Below are positions 44,300 to 54,314 of a stretch of DNA of 64,000 nt, in pieces. The position numbers and the translations under genes are program-made. This stretch comes from Rostrohypoxylon terebratum (taxonomy: Eukaryota > Ascomycota > Sordariomycetes > Xylariales > Hypoxylaceae). Each line of letters starts with the position of its first letter. Position 1 is the stretch's first letter. Under the pieces are notes generated by a model, which did no database searches, was not told the DNA's origin, and saw only the letters and a program-made list of their open reading frames with translations. The stretch spans positions 62,001 to 126,000 of the forward strand of contig MU385938.1 of assembly GCA_022497145.1 (NCBI GenBank), in the 5' to 3' direction.

Positions 44300-45327
44300 A
44301 AGATGGGTTTGTATTGCTACCATCATGGAATAAAGACACCAACATCAACGAAGTCCGCGCTTTACTATCCAAAATAGCAGAGGACCGTGATCAGGTAGAA
44401 CCCCGCTTTGATGAGAGACCTACAAGTACCTACAAGGGACAAGGGACAGATCACAGTGCGCGTATATCGCCTAAATGAGCGGGCCGAGGATCGAGATGGC
44501 TGTCCGGGAATGCTGATGCTTCACGGTGGCGGATACAGCACCGGGTATTTGAACACAGGCACCCGACTAAGCCGTATATTCGCAGACCTTGGCGGCGTTG
44601 CCGTGAACATCGATTTCCGACTCGCCCCTGAGCATCCATTCTGAGGACCGGTCGAGGATGCAACGACGCTCTGACCCGGGTTGCAGAGAACCTCGAAAGT
44701 TCGGGATCAATTCAGTGAAGAGATTTATCGTTAGTTCTGGTGCGAATATGGCTCTCGCGGTGGCGTACCTCTGGGCGACGCGGAGGAAGAACGCCACTTT
44801 GCAGATCACGGGTATCTGCAGCAGCGCCAACTCCGCGGCAACCGAGGAGACAGTGCCCGAGAAATACAGGCCTTTCTTCGTGAGTATGGAGCAGAATGCT
44901 CACGCTCCCGTTCTGGATATCGCAGCTTTTGGGCGTATCAAGGGTAAGATGGATACCGTATAGTGAGAAATTTGTCTAGAGACATTTCTATGCTAAATGA
45001 AGACTCCTTTTTTCCCGTCATAACAGAGCTTTACAAGCCGGATCCGAAAAGCCCCTTTCATATCCGATAGCCATCGCCGATCCCTCGATCATGCCTCGGA
45101 CTTACTTTCAGGCATGCGGCAGGGACCCCACAAGAGACTGTACATTGGTCATGGAGCAGACCTGGAGGGACGCCGGTGTCCAAACGAGATTGGATGTATA
45201 CGCTAGTATACCTCATGTATTCTGGGCGCTGGGACTTTCCGCTATGGGACAGGTGAAAAAGCATGAAACGGATACTCGGAAGGGGCTTTTGTGGCTGTTG
45301 AGCAGACCCAACAAGGGTGCGCTGTGA
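44300..45327 (+). pseudogene. Broken alpha/beta hydrolase (esterase/lipase family with HGGG motif)
   Basis: The intact relatives are cytosolic esterases of the hormone-sensitive-lipase-like group. Pieces in order: a possible N-terminus (KKDGFVLLPSWNKDTNINEV), the oxyanion-hole motif (MLMLHGGGYSTGYLN), FRLAPEHPF followed by TGA at 44642-44644, ALTRVAENLESSG, SSGANMALAVAYLWATRRKN, PEKYRPFFVSMEQNAHAPVL, an intron with GTAAGA at 44944 and an acceptor near 45026, and the C-terminus with RLDVYASIPHVFWALG, which holds the likely catalytic His. Successive pieces lie in different frames with no intron between them, so there are at least three frameshifts and one nonsense codon. The GxSxG serine elbow is reduced to VSSGAN. 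This gene cannot make an active enzyme. Confidence 0.8.
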
Positions 45328-45910
45328 TCGAATACTTTCAGGTAGGCATTTAGACAGGTACGTTTCGGATTGTATTCTCTTCCAATATATTTGCTCGATT
45401 CCAAATATTAAGTGATGTCAGTCTACCCCTATTTTGAGGGACACCGTCTTTGATGTGATAAGTCAGCCACGGCGAAAGAATAGCTTCGCAATAATCGAAC
45501 AGATCGGTTTTATGAACTAATCTCCCACAATAAAACAACCAAGTCATTACTCATAAATCGACGAGAATATATTATCAAATGAGAACAATTTGATAAATGA
45601 TGAGATTTCAAAGTGAAGCACATATCATCTTTAGACTTTAGTTGAGATGATGTTAATAAAGCAATTTCCCCGTCCCCTTTAGTCGCATACTAATACCGTA
45701 TTCCGTTCTACCCCGCCAACCCCCACCATAACATAATTCGTCCAGAGATTTAGCCCGGTGCATTACATAAATATTTACCAACTCGCAGCTTCCATCTAGG
45801 CAACAAAATAACTGAATTTCTATAAAAGACCAGAAGATATTCGCTGTACAAACTCTTGAACCTTCGTATAATACTCCTATCAACGTAAAAATACACCGTC
45901 CATAGCAACC
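45328..45910. other. Intergenic, hydrolase relic to TBCA
   Basis: This is the 3' flank of the relic and the promoter of TBCA. No feature could be supported. Confidence 0.5.
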
Positions 45911-46436
45911 ATGCCTGCCCCAACCCCCCTTACCATCGCGACGCAATCTGTCCAGCGCCTCGTCAAGGAGGAAAAGTACTACCGGAAGGAACTCGAGCAG
46001 CAGAACGAGCGCGTCAAGAAGCTCGAGACGGAGCTGAAGAACGGGGGCGAGGCCGCGGACAGTAATGCAGAATACGTGTTGAAGCAAGAGGTATGTCTCT
46101 TCCCATACTCCTTTCCCCTTCCCCCTTTCCCCTTTCCCCTTTCCAATTTCTTTGCAGACACTTTTCCACCATAGAAGTGTTAAACCTGATAAATATAAAA
46201 AACTTGAGTTATAGTATCACAAGATATACGCTAACCAGTTCTCCCCACAGCAAAAAGCCAGAGACGAGACCAAAGCCGTCTTCGCCCCCCTAAACGAGCG
46301 TATCGCCGAAGCCGTCCAGCGCCTCGAGGAGCAGATCGCCGCAGCCGAGAGCGAAGAGGGATCGCCCGAGGAGATCAAGAAGGCCAAGGAAGCCTTGGAA
46401 CTAGGAAAGGGCGTAGAAGAACCCCCCGCTGCATAA
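45911..46436 (+). CDS. Tubulin-folding cofactor A
   Basis: Cofactor A (Rbl2 in yeast) is a small three-helix chaperone that holds beta-tubulin during alpha/beta-tubulin assembly in the cytosol. Exon 1 (45911-46090, 60 codons) and exon 2 (46251-46436) join in phase 0. The intron is 160 nt (GTATGT...CCACAG, branch CTAAC) and begins with a run of CCCCTTT units. The product is 121 aa, close to the usual 105-120. It is almost entirely charged helix: LTIATQSVQRLVKEEKYYRK (the conserved N-terminal helix), QNERVKKLETELKNG, and AVQRLEEQIAAAESEEG near the end. The family is clear from the first helix. Confidence 0.92.
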
Positions 46437-46808
46437 GCAATCCGAATAACAAGTGTAGATGCGGGCAGACTTGCAGGCTAAGGGGCGTTTGTACGACTAC
46501 GAAGAATGAATTAATACAGTGATACCACCTTTACTATAAAAGATAATAAGAGCATCACTTTTGCGATGTGTAGACAATCAAGAAGAAATTCGTGAATAGG
46601 TTGCCTCATTATTACCGTGCCTACCCCTTGTAGACACTATTGGGTATAATACCTCCCGTGCGCATGCTGTAATCAGCTACCGTGTATGAGACTCCATAGC
46701 TCAGTGACTACTAGTCTCTAAAGCACCACGGCCAAAACTACTTAGCCATGACCAAACACCCCACAAGCATAATTTCCTCCCTCTTTCGTATTGGACGAAC
46801 ACCCCTTA
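46437..46808. other. Intergenic between convergent TBCA and THOC7
   Basis: This holds the 3' flanks of two convergent genes; nothing else was seen. Confidence 0.6.
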
Positions 46809-47972
46809 CTACGAGATATCCATGCCATCACCACCCGGGGCTTCCACGGTAATCTGAGGCGTCTCTTGTGACTCGTCGCCCGCCATCGGGGTATCGGCCT
46901 GCTGTAACGGGTGCTGTCGTTGGGTTCCCGAGTCGCTCATCTCGATATCCTCACCCTCCTCGGGTTCCTCTTCTCTAGGCTGCTGGCTTCCCGCGCGTTG
47001 ACTCGGGGCCAGGCTGCCGGCACGCGAGAAGTCGCCGCTATCGCCTAGTCTCGGCTTGAGGCTGCCACTCGCTGCAACCGACGCACCACCAGGGCTATCG
47101 GGTCTAGGCGTTCTGCCATCACGACTGCCGCCGAGCAAAGGCGTAGCACCGTCCGCATCGCCCTTAGCCGACACGGCACCGCTCTCAGGCCGAGGCGTCG
47201 CATTCCCGCTAACCAGCCCCCCCTTCCCAGGCGTCGCCGCCGCCTCCCCATCCTCCGCATCAGAATCCATACCCTCCCTGCGCTCGACCTCCTCCTTCTC
47301 ATCCCTAATAAGCGCCCTCAACCTCTTCCCCTCCTCAACCAACCTCTCAAACTGCTCCCTCCTCTCCCTCCACGTGTGACCGTAATCCTCGCTCTCGCGG
47401 TGCAGCTCGTCGCACTCCTCAGCCAGCTTCGCCAAGTTAACCGCCTGCTCCGCGCGCGGCCTCAACATGCGGTTTCCCGTGATCTTGTCGGCGAGCTCGT
47501 CGAACTTGCGCCGCTGAGCGAGCGTCGCCCGCGCCTCCTCCAGCTGCGCCTTGAGCCGCGCGTTCCCCTCCCGCACCGCCTCCATCGTCTCCAGGATCCG
47601 CACCCGGTCCGCCGCGTACCGCTCCCGCTCCTGCGCGTTCGCCGTCCCCAGGAACTGCAGCCGCACGATCTGCGCGTCGAACGCTTCGAAGTCCAGGATG
47701 ATGTCCTCCTTGAGCGCCGCGATGTCGACGGCGGGAGCGGCGTTTCCGGCGTCGTTGTTGTTTGTGTTTGTGTTGTTGTTGGTGGTGTTGGTGTTGTTGT
47801 TGTTGGGATCGGGGGAGGGCGTGAGAAGTTTGGCCGGGCTCGTGAAGGCGTCCGGGTGCACGAGCCGCTTGATGAGCCGCTTGAAGGACTTCTCCTCGAC
47901 GTTAAGGAGGCGCGTCTTATGCAGCTCGTTCTCCTCTCGCTCCTCTAGGAGCCCGAAATGTTGGCTCGCCAT
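46809..47972 (-). CDS. THO complex subunit 7 family protein (mRNA export)
   Basis: THOC7 is a coiled-coil subunit of the nuclear THO/TREX complex, which couples transcription to mRNA export. This is a single exon of 387 aa. The first 40 residues (HKTRLLNVEEKSFKRLIKRL) and the coiled coil at about 80-240 (QRRKFDELADKITGNRMLRP, LAEECDELHRESEDYGHTWR) match the family. An Asn/Thr-rich insert (about 57-73) interrupts the N-terminal part. The last 140 residues are acidic, Gly/Ser/Pro-rich and disordered, as in other Pezizomycotina members. The repetitive Asn codons make GTTGTTGTTTGTG-type low complexity on the plus strand around 47755-47812. Confidence 0.88.
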   Translation of the reverse strand: MASQHFGLLEEREENELHKTRLLNVEEKSFKRLIKRLVHPDAFTSPAKLLTPSPDPNNNNTNTTNNNTNTNNNDAGNAAPAVDIAALKEDIILDFEAFDAQIVRLQFLGTANAQERERYAADRVRILETMEAVREGNARLKAQLEEARATLAQRRKFDELADKITGNRMLRPRAEQAVNLAKLAEECDELHRESEDYGHTWRERREQFERLVEEGKRLRALIRDEKEEVERREGMDSDAEDGEAAATPGKGGLVSGNATPRPESGAVSAKGDADGATPLLGGSRDGRTPRPDSPGGASVAASGSLKPRLGDSGDFSRAGSLAPSQRAGSQQPREEEPEEGEDIEMSDSGTQRQHPLQQADTPMAGDESQETPQITVEAPGGDGMDIS

Positions 47973-48461
47973 GGCTTGTAGATGATTATGTAACCACGTA
48001 TATTCGGTTTTGAATAGAACAAGAGGAAAGTACTAAAAGTACTGAGTATTGGAGGTTTGGGATTTTGTGAGTGAAGTGGTTGTATTTGTAGATTGGAGGT
48101 TGAGATGCGAACCTTAAGGCTTAAGCTGTAAAGGTTGGAAGGTAAACGCGATTGGTTTATCGATAAAAAGTTTATCGATAGCCCTAGCTCCGTCAATAGA
48201 AGCTGCATCAATTGCACAATTTAAGCTTCCTTAACTGAATCACACTTTATGTATTTTATCCACTGCATAAACCGCACCCTTTCATTGTGCTGTCACGAGC
48301 ATAGACATGCCATTGGAATCGTGAAGAAATTTGGTTGCGAAGAATATGGCTCACTGACGACCCCTTATTTTGGGTTATTTATCATTATTTTTATACAGTC
48401 TAGATGCATCCTACGCTTCCTATATACCAGACAGACATCTGGAGCGTATAATGATCATCTA
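47973..48461. other. Intergenic, COG4 to THOC7
   Basis: This is the THOC7 promoter plus the COG4 3' flank. TTTATCGATAAAAAGTTTATCGATA at about 48155-48179 is a repeated TTTATCGATA word. No gene was seen. Confidence 0.5.
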
Positions 48462-50955
48462 TCATGTCTTCACTAAATTCCTAGCTCTCCGCCTCTCATC
48501 CTCGTTCAGTACCCATTGGATACCATCTTCTCCATCCTCGTTACTTAGTTCTTCCCACTCTTCTTCTTCCATATTAGCGACCATGAGTATTTGGGTGACT
48601 TTCGCAAACATCTCCCTGACAGACCAGTTCCCTCTGGAGACGGTGCTGATGATACCCGAGAAGTCCCGGTCCATACGTATCGCACCATACGCACTTGTCT
48701 TCCCGCTATAACTCCACACTCTTTTCTCGAGCGTTTTAGCCAGATCTGTCGCTGTGAGATCTACCAGCGCGGTGAATGTCTTAGGCGTCATGAGTCGTGC
48801 GATAGGTTTCATCAATGCGTCCCATCCACGTTCAAATCTCCGTTGGACGCGGTCTATCATCTCATCTTCGTCTTCGTCATTTTGGCGGGCGATTTCGGCC
48901 AATTCTTCTTCGGAACGCCAATAGTCCGCATCGCGGAAGGCTTCCACAAGAACAGGCTTTAGTCGTTGCTTGACAACAAATGTAAAAAGAACTTTCAACG
49001 CATCAGATATCAGTTCGCCAGTCTTAATAGCAAACGTGGAATTTAATGCGTTGAGTGCTGAAGTTACAAATGTAACGTCGTGCTCGAATGGGAATTTTGC
49101 TGCTAGGGGATTGGATTGAGATGTCTCGTGAAGCTGCTCGGGAGAGGTGCCCAGTTGTGACGCGATGATACGAGCTAGGTAATCTTTCGCAACATCTAAG
49201 CTATTTATGAGCACGATAAAAGCAATTATTTTGTTTTCGGGTGGAAGGCCTCCTTGGACTGTTGGCTGAGGATATGATTCGTCTCGCATCCTCCGCTGGA
49301 CCATTCCAATAAAGTCCGATCCCAATACTCTTCCGACATCCGGAATGACAGAGGCAGCCACGTCGCGTTGGGATGTTGAGATGGCTTTTTGAATTATGGT
49401 ACTGACGATGTACATAATATCATCAACGGCTGATATTATATAGGGAGCATTTCCGTCAATAGGTTTGCTGATGTTGAGGGAAAGGCCGCTAGGTGATTCG
49501 TCGAGTTGAAATGCTTTTTCAACGGATCTCCTAAAGAAGAACATGGCTAAAGAATTGTATGGCGTTGTAAGCTTTCCTGAGATTTTCCGCCCAAGATTAG
49601 ATTTTGTGACGACTTCTGGTATTGATAGAGGAGCATCATCAGGAGTATTCGGGTCCTTGCAAATATTGATGTCAGCTACTGACTTTTTGAATTATTCGAG
49701 GATAATTGCTTACCTTGCATTTCCCAGCGAGGAATCTCGAGTATAGTGCCCATCGGCCGAGCATGACAGAGATCTCGCTGAGTAGACCATCCACTTCTTT
49801 CATATCCACACCTTCGTCCTCGCTATTCCGCGCGTTGGTCCCACCGCCTAGTGCTGGGGAGTTCATACGTGGTGTGCCTGTAAGTGTCCTCTGTGGTGGG
49901 AGGAAGCTCTGTACTAGGAAGGAGAATGGGTAGCTCTTTGCGTCTGTGAGTTTTCTGTCAACGCCTCTCTCATCACTCCACGAATCCAAGATGATGCCTC
50001 CCTGCACATCAGCCTCCATTTGGAGCCTCTCAATAACTTTGACCATTTTTCCCTCGCCGTAATGTCTCTCAACAAGTCCCCCGTGACTATCAACAATCTG
50101 GGCGATGTGCTCAAATAGCTTCGTGAGCGCGTTTGCGTAGAAGAACCCATCTTTCTTCCCGGCATCTCCAGGTGCTGCCCGAAGAGTCGCTCTGGCTGTG
50201 CCAGCAACGCCCTGACATACGTATCGCCCATATACATCTAATCCAACATCGCCTCTTCCTATTAAAGGAAATAGTTTGAAAAATCTCGTAACCTTGGCAC
50301 CGTCGCCGTCTTTGGCCGCCTTTTCGAATTCTCGTAGAAATAAGCCACATAAGCTCTCTTTCGCATTCTCGAGCGTGACCCAAGGCGCATCTGGTACTTC
50401 GACGCTTGGTACCATAGAAGCCGCGAAGCCGCCGCGTATAATCGGTTCGGGCACTTTGCTTGCGCGGGAGATATAACCTGCCGCAGCCTCCCAATCCTGC
50501 GGCGCACCCATGCTACCGACAACTCCATGGACACATGCTTTGAGCTCCGCAACTTGTTCGACAACCTTGAGTGTCTGCTGTACTCTGTCCTTCTCCAAGT
50601 CTAGGTCTTTTACTCGGCCGGAAAGCCGACCTGCCGTGTCGGCAGCTGATGACAGCATGCCATTGCTAATGGATCTTGTTGCGATAACTTGGGAGCCAAG
50701 ATTCGCACGAAGTAGGTCGAGTCGTCCTAGCTCCCGAGATAAATCTGCTTGGGAGGAAAGAAGCGCATTCAGGCGGTTTGTAACGCTGGTCTCGCGGACG
50801 TGTAGGGCAGCCAATGCGGCGCGGACGTCGGAAAGCGATGAGGCATCGTGAATGGAGGGAGCTGAACTTGCCGTCGAGTTGGCGTTCAGCTTATTAGTCA
50901 GTTTTTGCGTTGTTGGCCCCGAGGAGTTGCCATTGGGGATATTGTTGGCGGACAT
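48462..50955 (-). CDS. COG4: Conserved oligomeric Golgi complex subunit 4
   Basis: COG4 is part of lobe A of the COG tether, which captures retrograde vesicles at the Golgi. Exon 1 (50955-49714) and exon 2 (49655-48462) join in phase 0 across a 58-nt intron (GTAAGC...GCAAG, branch GCTGAC), giving 811 aa. The N-terminal coiled coil (LSDVRAALAALHVRETSVTN) is followed by ELKACVHGVVGSMGAPQDWE and AAGYISRASKVPEPIIRGGF, typical of COG4. The middle has FFKLFPLIGRGDVGLDVYGR, and the C-terminal domain includes RDFSGIISTVSRGNWSVREM. The open frame reaches upstream past 50955, but it contains no ATG there, so the start is at MSANNIPNG. SUA5 is divergent with about 600 bp between the starts. Confidence 0.94.
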
Positions 50956-51561
50956 TGGGACATTGGGACATCGATTGTGGGAGGCGCATAGCGAGCGACG
51001 TAAGATATCGAGCCTAGCCTGAAGTTGTAAAAGGTGGACGAAATGTTGGTCAGTTTGTCCAACCAACGGCGGTTGACGATTTTCACACCCCGCCTAAAAC
51101 AGTACAAAATCGATAGGGTTTAGCGATGTAAGGCACGAGTTTAACCACTAAATTTTAAGTCGGGTAGACCCTGAATCCCCTGAACTAAGGATAGTGATAG
51201 CGCTATAAGTTCTAATTAGGTTCACCGTTCCATCACCTGGCAGGTACATCTCCTTTAATCGATAAGCTTACTATAATTTTTAGTGAACCACCTATTTCGT
51301 CATCGCTGTCGCCCATTATTGTTATGAGTCACTTTCGACGAATTGATTCTCATATTCGCGATATTCACAAACAATAGACCTGGAAGTCGGTTATAGAGGA
51401 TTGCAAGATCTTTCAACAGCTCGAACGAGTGCATAGAACGGGGCCAACTAAGTACGACAGGAATTTCACGATACACTATCTTACAACCCAACAAGTTGGC
51501 GTCTAAGAGTTGGGGCTTGAGATTAAAAACTGTTCGAGCTGCTTTTCACTCCTACAGCACA
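50956..51561. other. Divergent promoter region, COG4 and SUA5
   Basis: This is shared by COG4 (leftward) and SUA5 (rightward). The SUA5 frame is open back to 51397 without an ATG (see findings). No other feature was seen. Confidence 0.5.
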
Positions 51562-52938
51562 ATGTCTCAAGATCTTCCAAAGGTGAATACTCGTATTCAC
51601 AAAATACGAGAGCGAAACTTAGGGAAATTTAGAGAGGATAAAGAAAAGCTAGGGTTATGGGAGGTTTCTCAGACTCAATCGCCTAGTCACGAAATTCTTC
51701 ATGAGGCTGCGGAATATCTTAGGACCAAGGATATACCCGTTGCATTCCCAACCGAAACCGTCTATGGACTTGGAGCAGACGCAACGCGAAGTAGCGCGGT
51801 CAGAGGAATATATACTGCAAAGAGGAGGCCGGCAGATAACCCCTTAATCATTCATATTTCGGATCTTGACATGCTTCGAAATGTCTTGGCTCCTGAGAAT
51901 ACAACAAACGGTACAATGAATGGTAACACCAATGGGAACACCAATGGGAACACCAATGGCACAAAAAATACACTTCCTGATAGAATACCCGAAATATACA
52001 AGCCTCTCATAGAGCGATTCTGGCCAGGACCTTTAACGATATTACTTCCCAACCCAACCCCATCCAAACTAGCCCCTGAAGTCACGGCTGGACTGAAGAC
52101 ATTTGGTGTTCGAATGCCAAAGTCGCCTCTTGCCCTTTCACTTATCAAACTCACAGGTGCACCTTTAGCGGCACCATCAGCAAACGCCTCTACCAAACCC
52201 TCGCCGACTACCGCTGAGCACGTGCTCGAGGATTTAGATGGCCGCATCGAACTAATACTCGATGGCGGCCCGTGTTATGTCGGAGTTGAAAGCACAGTGG
52301 TGGACGGTTTATGCGACCCGCCTTTAGTTCTAAGGCCGGGCGGGGTGAGTATAGATGAAATACGAAGCTGTGTTGGATGGGAGAGGATTGAAAAGGGGTA
52401 CAAAGACCAGAGCGAGTTAGGCAAGGCCGCACCGAGGGCTCCGGGAATGAAATACAAACATTATAGTCCTAAAGCTAAGGTGGTTCTGTACGAGGCAAGT
52501 TTTGCTGCAGCTAAGGGAGGCGTCCTGGCTGAGGACTTCGAGGTGTTCGTACAGGATCGACGATCACAGCAAGACTCACATGTCGGCATAATACGAACTC
52601 GGTACTGGAAGCCCGCTGCCGGATTGCGTTGCGGCGACTTTGAAAAACGAGAGACGGTGAAGACGGAGACTACTCAAAAAAGTCAGGAGGCAGCTGAGCT
52701 TGACGTTCAGGAAACAGCACTTTATGATACCAAAACCGGAGCTTCATTTGGGAAGCTGATGGATATAAGCATAGGGGCGGACACTAGAAGCATAGCGCAG
52801 GGACTCTTTTCGGCGCTACGGGAACTGGATAGACGAGGTGCGGATATCATATTTGTAGAGGGTACAGTAGACGACGAAGATATCGGCGCGGCGGTCATGA
52901 ACCGGCTGCGCAAGGCAGCCTCTCAGATTAGGTCGTAG
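51562..52938 (+). CDS. SUA5: Threonylcarbamoyl-AMP synthase Sua5
   Basis: Sua5 makes threonylcarbamoyl-AMP from threonine, bicarbonate and ATP, the first step of the t6A modification at position 37 of ANN-decoding tRNAs. It has a single exon of 458 aa from the ATG at 51562. The YrdC domain is clear (VAFPTETVYGLGADATRSSA, KRRPADNPLIIHI, RFWPGPLTILLPN, GVRMPKSPLALSLI, GAPLAAPSANASTKPSPTTA, GGPCYVGVESTVVDG, VLRPGGVSI). It is followed by the linker APGMKYKHYSPKAKVVLYEA and the C-terminal Sua5 domain. A loop after LAPENTTN carries a repeat-encoded Asn/Gly/Thr insert. Upstream in-frame codons without any ATG could encode a mitochondrial leader. Confidence 0.94.
   Translation: MSQDLPKVNTRIHKIRERNLGKFREDKEKLGLWEVSQTQSPSHEILHEAAEYLRTKDIPVAFPTETVYGLGADATRSSAVRGIYTAKRRPADNPLIIHISDLDMLRNVLAPENTTNGTMNGNTNGNTNGNTNGTKNTLPDRIPEIYKPLIERFWPGPLTILLPNPTPSKLAPEVTAGLKTFGVRMPKSPLALSLIKLTGAPLAAPSANASTKPSPTTAEHVLEDLDGRIELILDGGPCYVGVESTVVDGLCDPPLVLRPGGVSIDEIRSCVGWERIEKGYKDQSELGKAAPRAPGMKYKHYSPKAKVVLYEASFAAAKGGVLAEDFEVFVQDRRSQQDSHVGIIRTRYWKPAAGLRCGDFEKRETVKTETTQKSQEAAELDVQETALYDTKTGASFGKLMDISIGADTRSIAQGLFSALRELDRRGADIIFVEGTVDDEDIGAAVMNRLRKAASQIRS
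51919..51960 (+). repeat. 12-bp coding minisatellite in SUA5
   Basis: Three and a half units of AATGGNAACACC encode NGNT repeats inside a surface loop of the YrdC domain, between LAPE and LPDRIPEIYKPLIERF. The unit is a multiple of three, so length changes keep the frame. Variable length between strains is likely. Confidence 0.9.
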
Positions 52939-53079
52939 ATGATAAGTCGGCATGACCACATCGCCCATCTCAATGCCAGCCCCAATTCGTTAAGAATCAA
53001 ATAACGACTTTTTACCAACGCCATGCCAGTGTCTACATTCGAGGTCATCTCAAGATCTTTATCTTAACTACCATCTCCC

Positions 53080-53791
53080 TCACAAGCCTTGCCTCAACCA
53101 ATCTGTCAATTTGGCCTTTCCTAATTGCGCTAGGTTGTTCACTCCTTGTTCGCTAAGGTCGATGCGGCTGAGGTTAACGTCTTGCGTCGGTGCCTTGCTG
53201 ACTCTCTGTACAATAATGGTTGGGTCGGTCTCTAGGATGATACCGTCGTCTACGATCTCGTCGATAGCGAGTGATACTAGGTCATAGTTCTCGATTATTG
53301 TTCGCTTATCCACCGATTGCCTTGCGCCCAGTTAGCTCTTCAATCAATTGAATCCTACAGCTAGCCGACGTACTTAAATAGTAGGTGTAGCGAATCTCGC
53401 AGCGCCAAGATGACGTTGTATAGGAGGACCTCGTTCTCGTCCATGCCACCCACAACATACATCATCACGTCAGACTCCATCTTGTATAGGACGATCCGGT
53501 TGTCGTAAAGGATGATGTCACCGGTCTGCTTTGCCGTCTTCTCTAATAGGCCCTTCTCGAATGTCTTCTGCGACTTGACATCTGCGAACGGGCCGCTAGG
53601 TTGGTGATGGGGAGTCGATGCTATAAGGGGTTCTTGTCAGCGGTATAACACTTCGGGATCACGATATCGAGCATACAAGCTGTGGGCGCATGATGAGGAG
53701 CATTGTAGTATTTCGCGAATATCCGGGAGCCGTCGTCGATGTTAAGAATGATGATGGCATTCACAGAGGATAGGGACATCCCAGGTGCCAT
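53080..53791 (-). CDS. RET3: Coatomer subunit zeta (COPI coat)
   Basis: Zeta-COP is the small adaptin-like subunit of the COPI coat, which retrieves proteins from Golgi to ER. Three exons, 53791-53677, 53620-53374 and 53320-53080, join in frame with phases 1 and 2 (donors GTATGC and GTACGT, acceptors TATAG and GCAAG), giving 200 aa. The longin-type core is evident: SSVNAIIILNIDDGSRIFAK, GPFADVKSQKTFEKGLLEKT, DIILYDNRIVLYKMESDVMM, ENEVLLYNVILALRDSLHLL, RTIIENYDLVSLAIDEIVDD and GIILETDPTIIVQRVS. The first splice creates a slightly long loop (APHHAPTASSTPHHQPSGPF), so the first donor is the least certain. The upstream ERV29-like receptor with its KKXX signal is a plausible COPI client. Confidence 0.94.
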
Positions 53792-54314
53792 TTTGAAAGC
53801 CTAGGTGGGTACGTGTTGGATTTCAAGTAGAGAACAGCTGTAGTATTACAATTCCGAAAATGTCGTCTAGTAATCGTCTACAATCTCAACTTCGAGTACC
53901 AATGCCGACTTAGAAGTTCAAGGTGTAAGGTACATGGTGCATGTGGCATCTGGCTCGAGTGGGTCCCAATGAGATGGATAAATTGTTTTAGCGGAACCGT
54001 GATCAAGGCTGCAAGGGTCCCCGCATTAATTGTACCACTACCAACATTATCAAGCATAATATTATGCTATGTTTGTACAAAAGTAAATAAGAAGCAGTTA
54101 AGTGGTTGCATAATTTCCACTTTACGCGAGAAGAACGCGCCAAACCCCTTTTGACGCGTTTCTGCCCCATTTTACGCGATTTCGTTCAGGGCGGTATCCC
54201 ACTTTCCCACTTTCCTGGCTTCGTCTTCGTCGTTACCCACTTTCTTTTCAAATCAACTTCCACTCCGCCTTCAATTTCAACTTCGACGTCGCATTTGATC
54301 ATATCGAAGTCAAT
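53792..54314. other. Divergent promoter region, coatomer zeta and MCM4
   Basis: This 523-bp region separates two divergent starts. The MCM4-proximal half holds four ACGCG cores (listed separately) and then a CT-rich leader. Nothing else was seen. Confidence 0.6.
54124..54178. promoter_or_regulatory. Cluster of MluI-box (MCB) cores upstream of MCM4
   Basis: ACGCG occurs at 54124-54128, 54135-54139, 54154-54158 (as the full ACGCGT palindrome) and 54174-54178, that is four cores in 55 bp, 137-191 bp before the MCM4 ATG. ACGCGT is the established binding site of MBF, the G1/S transcription factor of fungi. Cell-cycle control of MCM4 is the natural inference. Confidence 0.6.

Noticed and set aside
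47376..47985. Plus-strand frames (190 and 144 codons) opposite THOC7
   Set aside because: They arise from the antisense of coiled-coil and Asn-repeat codons; Leu/Arg- and Val-rich low complexity.
50956..51066. COG4 start upstream of 50955
   Set aside because: The frame is open there, but it contains no ATG, and the sequence does not resemble COG4.
2678..53791. A functional secretory-pathway gene cluster (OST1, ALG6, ERV29, COG4, coatomer zeta)
   Set aside because: The genes are on mixed strands and separated by unrelated genes; such housekeeping genes are common and the grouping is probably chance.
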